64,000 bases of DNA, from positions 62,001 through 126,000 of the forward strand of contig JANDJZ010000021.1 of the NCBI GenBank assembly GCA_027943245.1, read 5' to 3'. The position numbers and the translations under genes are program-made. Of this stretch, positions 35,819 through 47,452 are shown piece by piece; position 1 is the stretch's first letter; the number at the start of each line of letters is the position of its first letter. The notes beneath the pieces are model-generated. The model was not told the origin of the DNA, searched no databases, and saw only the letters and a program-made list of their open reading frames with translations. The DNA is from Acanthamoeba sp. SK_2022b. Its lineage: Eukaryota > Discosea > Longamoebia > Acanthamoebidae.

Positions 35819-36820
35819 ATGGCTTCACCGGTGTCCCGAGCCCACACTCTCTTCTTGGCCTGCTGGGTCCTTTTGGTCGTTGCAGCCGCCCTTGGCGTAG
35901 CGAACGGGCAGACGCCCCTGGGCGACTGGCAGACTGGGCGAAGCACCTTCTACGACGGCATCGACGCGGGCAACTGCGGCTTCGAGACCATTCCCTCTAC
36001 TCAGTTCCCCTATCGCTTCGTAGCTGGTACTCTCCCCATTCTCGATGTTCGTCTCAAAAGATTGTTGGCGTGACTTGCTCACTCGTTCCACGCTTTACCT
36101 CCCAGCGGCCAACACGGCGTTCTACGCCAACTCGGCGGCCTGCGGCCAGTGCTTTGAAGTCAAGTGCACGGGCTCCGCCTACCTGGCTAACGCCTGTGTC
36201 AATGGCAGCGTGATCGTCGAGGTTACCGACCAGTGCCCCTGCGCCGGCAACGAGGGCTACTGCTGCGGGGACGTGGTGCACTTTGACCTGAGCCCTGGCG
36301 CCTTCGCCAAGATCGCCAACGTTGGCGCGGGCGTCATCAGCACCCAATACCGCCCAGTCGCCTGCCCCGTGGCCGTACCGTCGCCCGCCTTTCCCCTTTC
36401 CGCGAGAGCCCGAGGAGACTCACCTTCGCGTCCACTTGGTGATGGCGTGCACAGGGCAACTTGCAAGTGAAGATCAAGACCGGCTCCAACGCCTGGTGGT
36501 TCGCCCTCTTGGCCACCAACGTGGGCGGCAGCGGCGCAGTCACCAAGATCGAACTGAGCAGCGGCAACACCGGGGACTCGTGGGTGCTGGCCGACCGCCA
36601 GGACTACAACTACTGGCTGGCGACCTCGGGCTCCGGCCTGAAGTTCCCTCTGGGCGTGCGCGTGTGGCAGGGCTCGCAAAGCGTGACCGGCACGATCTCC
36701 TCCATGTCGGCCGGCTCCGTCTTCTCCCTCTCCTCCAACTTCGGCGCCTCTTCCCCATCCGCATCCGCATCCCCGTCTCCCTCCTCCCCGGGTGGATGCT
36801 TCATCCCCAACCAAGTGTAA
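35819..36820 (+). CDS. Expansin-like secreted protein 1
   Basis: Three exons (35819-36026, 36106-36374, 36455-36820) give 280 residues. The signal peptide ends near ALGVANG. Residues about 35-150 form the double-psi beta-barrel: GRSTFYDGIDAGNCGF, ACGQCFEVKC, IVEVTDQCPC (the Asp/His-type acid site) and VVHFDLSPGAFAKIA. The C-terminal expansin domain (about 155-245) starts GNLQVKIKTGSNAWWFALL, with aromatic residues for polysaccharide binding. A Ser/Pro tail of about 20 residues follows. Expansins loosen cellulose contacts without hydrolysis; in encysting amoebae a role in cell-wall remodelling is likely. It shares two intron positions and phases with the inverted paralogue at 38413-39388. Confidence 0.88.
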
Positions 36821-37074
36821 ATTTCGTTGCCTTAATCTGGTCTTGTAAATTCTTAATATGTCAGTGTCGATCGATCTGAGCATTCTACCCTCGTTATGTG
36901 CCCAATGCCCGCCTTGCTGGGGAGCACGCGCGAGGCTAGTGGGTTGGTGTCGACGATTAAATTCCATGTAACCAAACATTCGGTGCGTGCAAGCGTGGTT
37001 TGTGACATTTCCTTGCTACGGCGTTGGGGCACATCACACGCTCGCGACAGAGATGTTACCCTACCGACAGCGCA

Positions 37075-38294
37075 ATGGAGGTCGCAACAGAACGTACCGC
37101 AACGATGAGGATTCGAGAGGAGCTGGCGCAGTTCAACGATGACCCCACACCTGGCACCACTGTGGTGCCCTCCCCTACAGACCTCTTTCGGGTGCTGGTC
37201 ACCATTATGGGCCCACAAGACTCGCCGTATGAGGGAGGTTTCTTCAAACTGGACTGGGTCTACTCGCAGTATCACGTATTGTCTCCTTCAGCCACCATCT
37301 CTCAACCAAGCTTTCTTGCTTACCCAACACGCACAGCCTGTCAGCCCGCCTATTGTCCGCTTCCAGACTCGCGTCTACCATCCCAGCATCGACGAGAACG
37401 GCATGGTTGGTCTTCGCATCTTGGGACCCGCGCTCTGGAGCAAAGAGTACACCATCAAAAAGATACTGTTGGACATATCTACTCTTCTCAAGCGCCCTAC
37501 TTCAGGCACGTTGATCCAGGACCTTGCGTTTGCCTCGAGTACATCAGTTTGCTAATCCTCCAGATATGTATCTGCATACAGGCGGCTATCCTCTAATGCC
37601 AACTATCAGAGACCTCTACAACACCAACTTGGATCAGTTCAATCAATTAGCCAGCGAATGGACAAGGGAGTTCGCCACGTATCGGTTCTACCTTCTTGGC
37701 TTTGTTACTTGTCTTGATCGTCCTAGAATGTAATTGACATGTTGCTCGTTTAGGGATGAGGATGGCCTTGACACATTCGACCTGGGTCAACCACGGAAAA
37801 GAAGTTCATCTTCGCCTGCCACTCTACCTGCTCCCCCGAAAAGGCGGAGGATTGACCCTGATGAGCAGCGGTCACCTCGCTCCTCAACTGCGGGTGAGCA
37901 TACAGGGTCAACTGACCCGTTCTATTCTCTACTACCCTTCCCTCTTGCCCGAACGCCATCAAATTCCTCGCTCGATCCAGCGTTTCGAGCGGCTCCTTTC
38001 TCAACCCCAGTCTCGCCCCAGACCAACACGCCTCTACTACCTCCCCTGCAGCTCGGCTCCACTTCCATAGCCAGCTCATCCCGCTGCCTGCTAGACCGCA
38101 GGGTGGGCGCGCTGCTCGAAGAACTCTACCTGGCTCGATACAAGATGACGTTTGCCCGGGAGGAGGTCAACTACGAGGCTTTCCTGCTGCTCGACGCGGA
38201 CGATCTCGCCCAGATGGGCCTCCCCATCGGGCCACGCAAGCTGATCCTGTCTAAGATTCACCGACTCAACAGCAGAAATGGGCCTCGATCGTGA
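37075..38294 (+). CDS. Ubiquitin E2 variant (no catalytic Cys) fused to a SAM domain
   Basis: Four exons (37075-37275, 37337-37505, 37564-37684, 37754-38294) give 343 residues. Residues about 10-160 are a UBC fold: MRIREELAQFNDDPTPGTTV, VTIMGPQDSPYEGGFFKL, PPIVRFQTRVYHPSIDENG, and the last helices FNQLASEWTREFATY. The active-site segment, normally Ile-Cys-Leu-Asp-Ile-Leu, reads VGLRIL, so the Cys is Gly and the protein should not form a ubiquitin thioester. A Ser/Pro-rich linker of about 100 residues follows, including a basic PPKRRR cluster. A SAM domain ends the protein (LEELYLARYKMTFAREEV, FLLLDADDLAQMGLPIGPRK). Inference: a UEV-type scaffold that pairs with an active E2 or presents ubiquitin, with SAM-driven oligomerisation. 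Intron 2 appears to be GC-AG. Confidence 0.85.
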
Positions 38295-38412
38295 AGGCCA
38301 GACAAAGCATAAGAGCGAAAAAAGCGAAAAGCGTTGTTTACGTATTGTAGAGTACACACGTGTCAGGAAAAAGGATTGCACAGACAGGCGTTATGACGAT
38401 GTGCGGGCGATC

Positions 38413-39388
38413 TTATGAGAAGTTGGTGGTCAACTCGAAGACGGCGCCGGCGGCCATGTAGGGAATGGTGCCGGTGATGCTCTTGCTGCCCTGGGACACG
38501 CGCACGCCTAGGGGGAACTTGAAGCCGGCGCCCGAGGTGGCGATCCAGTAGTTGTAGCTCTGCCTGGCCATGGCGGTCCACTGGCCGTTATTGCCGTCGC
38601 TCACCTCGAGATTGGTCACTTCGCCGCTGCCGCCGACGTTGTTGGCCAACAGGGCGAACCACCACTGGTTGGCGCCGTCCTTGATCTGCACCCTCAGGTT
38701 GCCCTACACATACATGATGGTCACACATCCATATCAACGAGTGCATTTGTGCGTTGCGCGCGAGGCGACAACGTACAGAGACAGGGCAGGTGACGGGCCT
38801 AAACTGGGTGTTGATGACACCCGCACCAGTGTTGGCAATCTGGGAGAAGGCCTCCGGGCTCAGGTCAAAGTGCACCTTGTCGCCACAGCACCAACTGATG
38901 TCGAAGGCGAGGAAAATGGTTACAGAAGGGTCACGCGTGGAAGGTATGGCTGATTGGGAAGGGCGACGGGGATTACCGCTCGTTGCCGGCGCAGGGGCAC
39001 TGGTCGGTGACCTCGACGATCACGCTGCCGCCGAGGCATGCGTTGTTCATGTAGTCCGAGCTCGTGCACTTGACCTCGAAGCACTTGCCACACGCCTTGG
39101 AGTCCGCGTAGAACGCCGTGTTCGGGGCTTCGCTCAAAAAAAAGAGCCAAAATTAGTAATAAATTACAAAAAATTATATAATTTGGAAAAAAAACATCCC
39201 GAAGTACCAGCGATATGACGGAAGGGGAACTTAGTGGAAGCGATGCCGCCGAAGCCGCAGTTGCCGCCATCGATGCCCTGGTAGAAGGTGCTTCGACCGG
39301 TCTGCCAGCTGCCCAGCGCCGTCTGCGCGCTCGCAGTGCTAAGGGCAATGGCAAAAAGTACGGCAACCGCCAGCCAACTGATCTTCAT
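38413..39388 (-). CDS. Expansin-like secreted protein 2
   Basis: Four exons (39388-39208, 39127-38977, 38894-38777, 38703-38413) give 246 residues. The start ATG at 39388 opens MKISWLAVAVLFAIALSTAS, a signal peptide. The barrel domain has GRSTFYQGIDGGNCGFG, ACGKCFEVKC, IVEVTDQCPC and KVHFDLSPEAFSQIA. The C-terminal domain begins GNLRVQIKDGANQWWFALL and ends AGAVFELTTNFS, without the Ser/Pro tail of its paralogue. It has one more intron than the paralogue, inserted in the NER/WCC segment. Role as for the other expansin. Confidence 0.88.
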
Positions 39389-39546
39389 CTTCTTCTCGTC
39401 TTCGTCTCTGTGGTACACTGCATTATGCGTGGCAACGTGTGACAGATCTGGTCGCCGTGCATGCGCCAATCGCAAGTCGCTGGAAAAATTAAACGACGAC
39501 AACGTTTTTTTTTCCTTTCCTCGCTCCATTTCCTGCAGCTCCACCC

Positions 39547-40341
39547 TCAGAGCAGGCTGGCCTCTTCGAGGATCTTGGTGAGCTCGTCCATTTCCATGAG
39601 GGCAGCTTGTGTGGTGATCTCGCTGAGAACAGTCTCCTGGAGCTCGCCGCCCATGAACATCTCGTCCAAAATGCTGTAACACTGCGCACGATCTGAGAAA
39701 CAGTTGCCCGAAGTGAGCTGCTCAGGTTTGCATACCCGGTCAAACTGGAAGATAAGGTCGAGTTCACACACGCTTTCAAAGTATTTGTCCAGTGCTCTCA
39801 CTAGAAGGTGCATGATCTGCAGGTTCAGAACAACGTTGGTCAGTGGAGCCCCAACCACCTCAGCATCGATCGGGTACGCACTTCTAGCATTACAAGTTCG
39901 TTGTCTGTGTTGTCTACGCAGAAGATAAAGTACAGGCTGGCATATCTGTTAGTGTTTCGTGTTCGCCCTGAGTCAGATATGTGTTTCTACTCACCTAAAA
40001 AAACCTATCAAAGGCGCACCGTTTGTACACTACGGTGTACTCCCGCCAAGTGACGAAGTTGCACATTTGACGATGCCTCTTGGGCAGCATTGTGCCCATT
40101 TCCTTCTTAACACGATTTCGCTCGTGCTGAACTCAAGGAGAGGAGAAGAGAAGGGTTGAAAATAGGGCTGCTATATCTTGAAAACGAAAGGCAATACCTG
40201 GTTGTGGGGAGTAAACCACTTGTCGAGTCGGGTCACCCCCTGTGTGTTCATGGCCAGAATCCAGTGAATCTGCAAGATCGGGAGAAACGTGGTGGGCAGC
40301 TGAGCACATATACAAGCGTTAGAAAAGCAGGCGTTTACCAT
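39547..40341 (-). CDS. AP-1 complex sigma subunit (clathrin adaptor small chain)
   Basis: Six exons (40341-40339, 40269-40198, 40126-40020, 39945-39882, 39816-39736, 39681-39547) give 153 residues. The first coding exon is the ATG alone, followed directly by a GTAAAC donor. The rest matches sigma adaptin along its length: IHWILAMNTQGVTRLDKWF, FVTWREYTVVYKR, YASLYFIFCVDNTDNELVML, ALDKYFESVCELDLIFQFDR and YSILDEMFMGGELQET. A Trp-containing WREYTVVYKR and an ILEE-type tail favour AP-1 over AP-2, AP-3 or AP-4. The protein acts in clathrin-coated vesicle traffic between trans-Golgi and endosomes. Confidence 0.9.
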
Positions 40342-40722
40342 GACGCAGCGGTAGAACTGTGCAGATCTCTTCTTCTTTCTTCTTTATCTTCCCACTCAGA
40401 TGTTTGCTCCTCAGCCCGGTAACGCGCCAAGGGCCACCGAAGCGGCTTTTGGTCTGCCCACCTGCCACACCTCAACCGCCACGTTAAACTATCTTTCTGG
40501 CGGATAGGTGCGCGCAATTCCACCAACAACGCTCGCAGCAACACCCCCAAGGAGGAGAAGCGGAGATGAGAAGCGCCCCGATTCAATTGTTGAACCCTCA
40601 ACTCATTTGACAACGTCCGTCACTGTTGCCTCCACTGCTTGGATTGATTGCTGCATGGTCAATAGCCACGTGATGCTCTTTGTGATGTGTTTGGCTCGTG
40701 GCAGTGGAGGCGGGCGATTGCT
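40342..40722. other. Intergenic region
   Basis: 380 bp upstream of the AP-1 sigma start and downstream of the ZNRD2-like gene, both on the minus strand. Nothing is recognised beyond expected promoter space. Confidence 0.4.
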
Positions 40723-41589
40723 TCACAGCCCGATCGACTGCAGGGCCTGGATGGCGCGCGCGCACTCAGTGATGAGGATCACCAGCGGCGCGGACTGGGC
40801 CACGGGGGTGACGGCCAGCCGCTGTCGTGCCTCCTCCATCTTGTGGTAGAGCGTCGCCAGCGCCGCATCGACATGCCCCTGCCCGTGCAGCTGGTGGTGG
40901 TGCGCGTGATGGTGCATGGCGAGGTGCTGATGGAGGTGCTGGTCGTGCTGCGGCGGTGCGAGGCCGGTGTTGGGGAAGGCGTGGACAGAGTTGACCAGAG
41001 ACTCGGGCTGCGTCCCGGGCGAGGGGAAGTGCACAGGCACGGGGAAGGAGGAGAGCGAGGCCGAGGTGGAGGGCGCCGTCTCGGTGGTGCTGGTGGTCTG
41101 CGGGGTGGTGGAGGCGCTCGGCAGCGAGCAGGTGGCTTCGTCTGTGTGCTCGATTTGGCAGCGAGGCTCGGACACCTCCTCCAAATCCTGCGCTGGCTTG
41201 GCTTGTGCCTGCTCTCTGGCTGCTTGCATCTTCTCTTCCTGTATTGAATAGTGAGTGATTGGATGAAGCGTTTGCCCTCATTGGCTAGGATGTTTGTACG
41301 ATTTCATCAACGTAGAGATCGCAAGACACGCAGAAGTCACGCCCCTGCCTGCTCCTCATCAACGGCACCTATTCCTCGTCCCAAAGGCTTGTTAGCATAA
41401 AGATTTCATTCGAGATTGCGGGCGGGAGGGTACCAAGCAGCCGGCGGGGCAAGTCCCTTCGAGCATGCACCAGCCCTGCAGCAGCTTCTCGCCCAGCTTG
41501 CGGCTTGATCTGTCGCTCTCCTCTCGCCTCTTGCGCTTGCGCTCGGCGTCTTCCTCGGGGCTCAGTTCAGGATCGATCCACTCGCTCAT
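40723..41589 (-). CDS. ZNRD2/SSSCA1-like zinc-ribbon protein
   Basis: Three exons (41589-41434, 41368-41300, 41238-40723) give 246 residues. Residues 25-75 carry the family module: LGEKLLQGWCMLEGTCPAGC, then VPLMRSRQGRDFCVSC. Together these form a Cys-x3-Cys ... Cys-x2-Cys zinc ribbon split by an intron. A His/Gln/Ser-rich linker follows (HHHAHHHQLHGQGH). The C-terminal helical region has ALATLYHKMEEARQRL and LVILITECARAIQALQSI, as in the animal protein's C-terminal helix pair. Animal homologues bind tankyrase and mitotic proteins; no enzymatic role is known. Confidence 0.83.
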
Positions 41590-41768
41590 CTTGTGACGTG
41601 TTCTCTTCTCCGCGAGAATTTCTTGCTGTTATTTTTGCATTTTAATATATTTGATTTTTATTTGCATTTGTTTTTTATTTAAATAAAAAACATATTGTGT
41701 TGGTTCGTTGTTGTATGTACGCGCGTTGACAAAGGTGTGCAAGGAGAGGCTCTTGGTCAAGAGGCGCC

Positions 41769-43288
41769 TCAGCTGCCGATGGAACCGGCATCAGCGTAGA
41801 GGCGCTCGTCGTCGTAGACCGCATCTTCGATGTCGTCCAGGTCATAGTTGTCCCCGTCGACGTTTTCCTCCTCATGCCTGTGCTCCTCGTCGGTGTCGCT
41901 CGCCTCGGGGACGTCTTCGGCCACCTCTGATGGCGAATGCAGCGACACAAAGTTGTTCTCTGCAAAGTTTCCGCTCGGGCTCTGGCGGCGTTTGGTTTGG
42001 TTTGGTTTGGTAAGAGGCTTGCGGCGAAAGGGGACGGGTTTGGGGGGGGGGAGCGGAATACCCGCTTCAGAGCCAGGACGCCCTTGGACTTGAGGAGCTC
42101 GTCCTTGACGCGCTTGTACTCTCGAGAGATGACAGCGGTCTGTTCGAGCTCCTGATTGTAAAGAGGCTCGCCCTACAACCAAATAGACACGAGGAAACAA
42201 CAATCGATACGTGTTAAGAACTGGACAGCGCACACGACACAAATGGCCAACATTCACGCACCTGGCTGTAGGCGCGAATGCAGTTGAAGATGGTCCCATG
42301 CACGAGGGAGAGCGATCGATCAACTGACGTGTTGTTAACCTTTGGAATCTGTGCCGCATGCACGCACACGATCGACAAGAGAGAGAGAGAGAGAAGCAAA
42401 TGAGTGAAGCAGAGAAGGGACGCCTTGGAGTAGGCAACGTACGGCGTATTTGGTGGCCTGGCGGCAGAGGTGCTGCGAGATGACGCGAATGTTCTTGAAG
42501 TACTGTATGTACTTGTTGACACGGGCGTCGAGCGTCATGTATTTGGCTCGAATGGCAAACCTCTCCTTGTGCTTGGCCTGATTGGATAGAAATAGATGCA
42601 CGCTTACCTTAGTCACACGACGCGGAGCACGCACACAAAAATCGGTCTAGCGCACGCAAGCCAAGTGCACGAGAAAGTTCGAGTGGCGCAGCAGGGCGTA
42701 CGTCGTCATTTATGTACACCACAAACGGAATGCACGTGGGATGCCGCTTCACCAGGTCGATCATCAACTCCGGCTCCAAATGTACACCCTGGGGAGATAC
42801 GACTTCAATGTTAGCGCCACATGCCAGGAGAATGTCTTCAGAGAGAGAGAGAGAGGAGGAGGAGGAGGAGAGAGCGCAAAAGTAGTAACGGTACCTCGAC
42901 GATCAGCGATTCTCGCCTGCTCTCGCACTTGGAGATAATGCCCTCCAGCTTCTCGAAGACGAGCTTGGACTGCGCCTCGTAGCCCTGGAGGATCTACGAA
43001 GCGGAAACGTGGCGGTCAACACAATCGAAGAGGGGGGGGGGAGGAAGAAAGGCAGTGGACGGGCGTATTACACGCTGTTTGTAATCGGTGTCCTCGGGCA
43101 GGTTCATGACCTCTCCCGCGTGGTAGGTGGAAGCGAACAGCACGGGGGCCTGGTCGGCAGGAATGAACGAACGCATCATGTGCCGAATGTTGTCGGTCGA
43201 GATGACCGTGGTGAAACCAATCCTGCACACGAGGACCGCACACGGACATGGCTTAGCCCTCCAAGCTTCGTGCGGACAACAGAGCCCA

Positions 43289-43347
<59 letters not shown>

Positions 43348-44366
43348 TGTCGTTTTGGATGTACCGGCTGGCCAGGAACGACGCCAGTGTGGACTTGCCG
43401 CAGCCGGAGGTGCCGCCCAGGAGGATGGTGAACGACTGCTGGCGGAAGGTCACATCCGCGGCAATGCTAAAGTTGGACAGGGCTCGGTTGCCCATATTCG
43501 TGTCCGTACTAGAATGAACGGCGCTCGACGTCAATCAGCTGCGCACATACGTCAAGCAATGACAGAAACGCAGCGAGGAGAAAACGCACGCTTCGAAAGC
43601 CGCCTTGAGGACCTTGAGGAACTGGGTCTTGGTGAGATTGACGCTCATCCCCGAGGCCAGGGAGGGCTGCCTGCGATGCCCCGTCACACCAGCGTTGGTC
43701 GGGAGCGAGCCGCTGCCCGTGAGCGACGTCTGGCCCACGGCGCCGGCCGAGGCGGGGATCAGCTGGCCCTCGCTCAGCGTGAGGCCCTCCACCGATCGCC
43801 GTGACACCTTCTTGAACTTGATACGGTCGAACACCCACTCTGCACGCATTGCCCTTAGGGCTCAGGCCTTGCGAAGAAATGAAACAGGCTTGCCGTACCT
43901 GATATCTGAGCGGCCTTCCATGGCTTGAGGCCCATAAGGCATAGCGTCTCCTTGAGGTGGTACCGCGCGTAACGTCGCAAGGATCGGTCGTGTATTGGAA
44001 TCTCCTCGCGCCCCACGTCGATGTAGCGCACCTCTGAGAGAAACTGCAGCAGATGAAGTTTCGTATGACATAATATGAGAAAATAAGAAATGCTGTGTGG
44101 CCTCGATGGCGTAGAGAAGATCAATTAGGGTCAAGGTGCTTGTGTACCTCCAAATTATTATTCACCCAATCCATGGGTATGCCGGCGATGTCGAGAGGGG
44201 GCGGTGTGGCTCCATCCTCCCGCACGCACACGTAGAGAAGAGGCAGATCGAAGATTGAAGGAATGGGTGAGCTGATTCCGCTCACTGGCGAAGCGGGTGC
44301 AGAGGACACCTCAGTAAATCGCGAATGCTTCACATCTTTGAGCTGCAACGCTTCTTTGGGCTCCAT
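41769..44366 (-). CDS. P-loop kinase-like protein of the 2-phosphoglycerate kinase / LPA1 family
   Basis: Eleven exons (44366-44148, 44043-43899, 43839-43590, 43508-43365, 43222-43072, 42993-42895, 42788-42702, 42577-42443, 42348-42262, 42172-42062, 41981-41769) give 546 residues. After a 200-residue N-terminal part lies the P-loop [20 protein letters not shown]. Next come [14 protein letters not shown] (substrate/Mg region), [33 protein letters not shown] (Walker-B-like Glu) and [20 protein letters not shown]. This order is that of archaeal 2-phosphoglycerate kinase and plant LPA1, linked to inositol-phosphate metabolism. An acidic tail ends the protein ([16 protein letters not shown]). The reaction is not proven for the eukaryotic branch. 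Confidence 0.82.
43292..43346. repeat. (GT)n microsatellite in LPA1-like intron
   Basis: About 55 bp of GT on the plus strand in the intron 43366-43507 region's neighbour 43223-43364, upstream of the exon ending the P-loop domain. Confidence 0.9.
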
Positions 44367-44559
44367 GTTTGCTCCCTGGTGTTGTTAACTTGGATTGCCG
44401 GTTTGTGTGTTTTTTGTCTGTGTGTTATTTTTTTGGCGTTTGAGAGTGCACACGCATAACTTGGCGTTGGGGTGTGAGAATGTGCGGTGAAGGGTCCAAG
44501 AAAGGCGTGCCGCACCTCAATGGTAGTAGCAGCAACTTGGCTTTTCATCTTGCTTTGAG

Positions 44560-47130
44560 GAGGAGAAGGGCAGCTCTGATTGTGCTGTGTTGGACAGTGT
44601 TGCTGTCCTCCTTTCTATTGATCCAAGTTCTCTATGGCTGAGATGTGCATGGTGAGTCTGTTGCTATCTCCTGGTTGATATCAGTGGCCAGGTGTGGGGC
44701 TGTCAGTCTGGCTACCAGTTCAGGATCCTCTTTTGGAGTTGTGGGTCTCCTGCTGTAGTAGGGGTGCCATTCTTTCAGGGTGTTGGTGGTCTAGATTATC
44801 TCCCATTTATCAATGCCCAGCCTGTTATTCCTAAACCATGTGAACTGTGAACATGTTGTGTGTTTTGTGGTAAGTGAAATTAACTTAGTCTGTCAAACTA
44901 AGTTTATTAGGGTATAGATTACCCCTACTTGGTGCATATTGGCTTTTTTTGTACACACTTGGTGATGCTGGCTGATGATGACTGTGCGCTGGAGGTGAAT
45001 TATGGCTGGTGGGTGATCTTCCCTGCCACTGTTCAAATGGATTTACCAACCTAGCATCTGGAGATGACCTGCTGGGATTTCAGGCAGTGGGTGATTGCAA
45101 GAGAATGATGCTAGCCATTCAAAAATCTACTCAGCCTGCCCCCCCAATCTCCATTGGGCAGGTCTAATCCAAAAGAGACTGAAGGCTGATGAACAAGGGC
45201 CACAAAAAGGCGGTGGAATCAATTGAATGATACAATGACATGGTGAAAGTGTGGAGATAAATCTTGAATATGTAACAAACTGATGTGCATTTGCAGTATG
45301 TTGGTGAGACTTCTTGCACCAAGACCATGGAGCAAATGGGATGGAAGGACCTTATCTCAGAGATAACTGACTGGTTTATTGAAAAAAAGAAAAAACTGCT
45401 TTAATGAAAGCAGAAAGAGAAGGGAGAAGACAACTTAGCCAATGGACTTGTGAGGTTTTTTGAAGGCTGAGGTGGTTGAGGTGGGAGGGCTGAAGGCTGC
45501 CTCCTGAAGGCCAGGATGAGTAGCCAGTGAGTCCATTTTCTCACAGATGGCTGTGAGCTCCTCATCATCCAGGCTCTTGACAAGGAAGCCAAGAAGCCAA
45601 TTGGCAAGAGGAGAGATGTGGGAGGCTGGCACCAGGGAAGCAGAGAGAGGAATAAAGTTGCTGTAGAGTGCTGGGGCAAGAGAAAGGAAGAAGGTAGGGC
45701 TGGCTTCATAGAGGAGATGGACTGGAGGAGGGCTGCCTGGAAGTGAGGAGAAGGGGTATGGAGCTGGGAAGGCGATGCTGGAGATAAGGAAGTTGTAGAG
45801 TGCCATGGGCAGAGGTAAGTGATCGTTCTCCTGCTTGCAGAGGAAGGCAGGAGATAAGCATGCTCTTTGATTTGCACCTTGTTCCAGCTTTGCCTTATTG
45901 TTGTAATCCCATACTGGGTGACAACACATCCTTGCCCATTCAAGCTTTACTTTTTTGTTTTGTTTTTTCATAGCATATGCGTATGTGGTCCTTTACCTAC
46001 TTCAAATTGTCCATTTCCAATATCAAGCTATTGTATGTCCAAAGTGTTGATGTTCAGCTGGTGTCTCAGAAAAATTCTGTTATGGCAGGTCGCTGCATGC
46101 ACAGGTACCTTCTGTTGAAGTATTTGCATCATGGTGTGTCAGGTTGTGGTACTGTGGCTTATCTGTATACAGGTGGTCTTGTGTGCCTGCTATCCTGATG
46201 ACCTGTATCCTGGCCACAGCTTTGGCATATTCAGCTGGCTGGAGGTCTTCGCAAATGAGGATGGTATCCCTCAAGTCAACCTCACTGACAACCAGGTGGT
46301 CAGGCCAGTTGGTGGAGCTGGCCCATTTGTGCTGGGTGTTGGGAGTGTTTATGCAGTGGTGTTGGTGGGGGTTGGGTGGGGGTTTGGTGAGGGGTCCAGT
46401 AAAGTAATTGCTTTCTTTTGCTATTGGTCCATCCTTGGGCAATGGTGGCAACACAAGAGTGGCCTGGTCTTTTCTAGACCTTGTTGGCTTGGGGGATTGG
46501 GACATATCTTGTGGTGCTTCTTGTGGTCCTGTAGTGTCTGTATATTCTGTGCTCTGGTGGGGAGAGTGTTGGTTGGGCTGGTGTAGTGGTTGCAGTATGG
46601 TTGCAACCATGCCCTGGGCTCTGGATGGGATTTGTGTTATGACAGCAAATTGTGGTCTGAGGGTTGTTGCTGGATGGTGGTTTATGTTTACTTCCATTTT
46701 TCCAAAGATGGGGTGTGGTGTGTAAAGGGTGCGTCCACATCCCTTTTGTTGTTGTATTTTTTTTAGGGGGATGTATTTATGTCTTGATTAGAGTTGTATT
46801 GTGTGTGGTAGTATTGGGTGGTCAGATGTTGGTTGTCTGGTGTTGGGCTGCCATTGGTCTGGTGATTTGTGAGTAGTTGTATTGGTTGATTTGCATTCTG
46901 CAGGCTTTCATTTGAGTTAATGGGCCTGGTTGGGGCATGTTATAATTGTATCTACTGTGGGGCTTTTAAGATCTGTTATACAAGGCATGGGGCCAGTGCC
47001 TTGGGTGAATGGGTTTTTGGCTGTTCATAGCTGGGGGGAGCTTTGGTTTCAGGGATTTATATGATGTGCATGTGACCTCAATAAGTATGGAGACTTTGGT
47101 GAGTGTTAGATGGCTGCTCATAGCCTTTTT
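44560..47130. other. Compositionally foreign 2.6-kb island
   Basis: The DNA between the LPA1-like gene and the kinesin gene changes character: much lower GC, rich in TGG/TGTG words on the plus strand (CCA on the minus), codon use unlike any neighbour. Minus-strand open frames exist at 45435-45971 (178 codons, Pro/Leu/Ser-rich, containing VKSLDDEELTAICEKMDSL) and 46080-46697 (205 codons, Thr/Gln/Pro/His-rich). No transposase, reverse transcriptase, terminal repeats or target-site duplications were identified by eye. Best described as an unassigned insertion or relic of a mobile element; edges are approximate. Confidence 0.5.
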
Positions 47131-47452
47131 CCTGTAGCAGACGGGGGGTACCCTTGCTAATGTTGATTATGCTCTCCTGCATCTGCCTTCAGAGTCCTCC
47201 TTCTTCCGTCCAAGACTTCCGGAACTGGCTGTTGAAGCAAATCACTGCGAAATGGTATTTTCCGTGTCAGCGCGGGTTGAGAAATCGTTGTATTTCTTTT
47301 CGGCACAGAAGAACATACTGTGCGATTGCCTACTGCCCTCATTTGTTGTGGTGCAGGCGTGCACGGCCTGACAAGGACCACTCAATTAGAATCGACTCAA
47401 TTGCTGCCACCCGCGGGCGACAGCAGATTTGACCTGATTAAGATAGAAAGAG

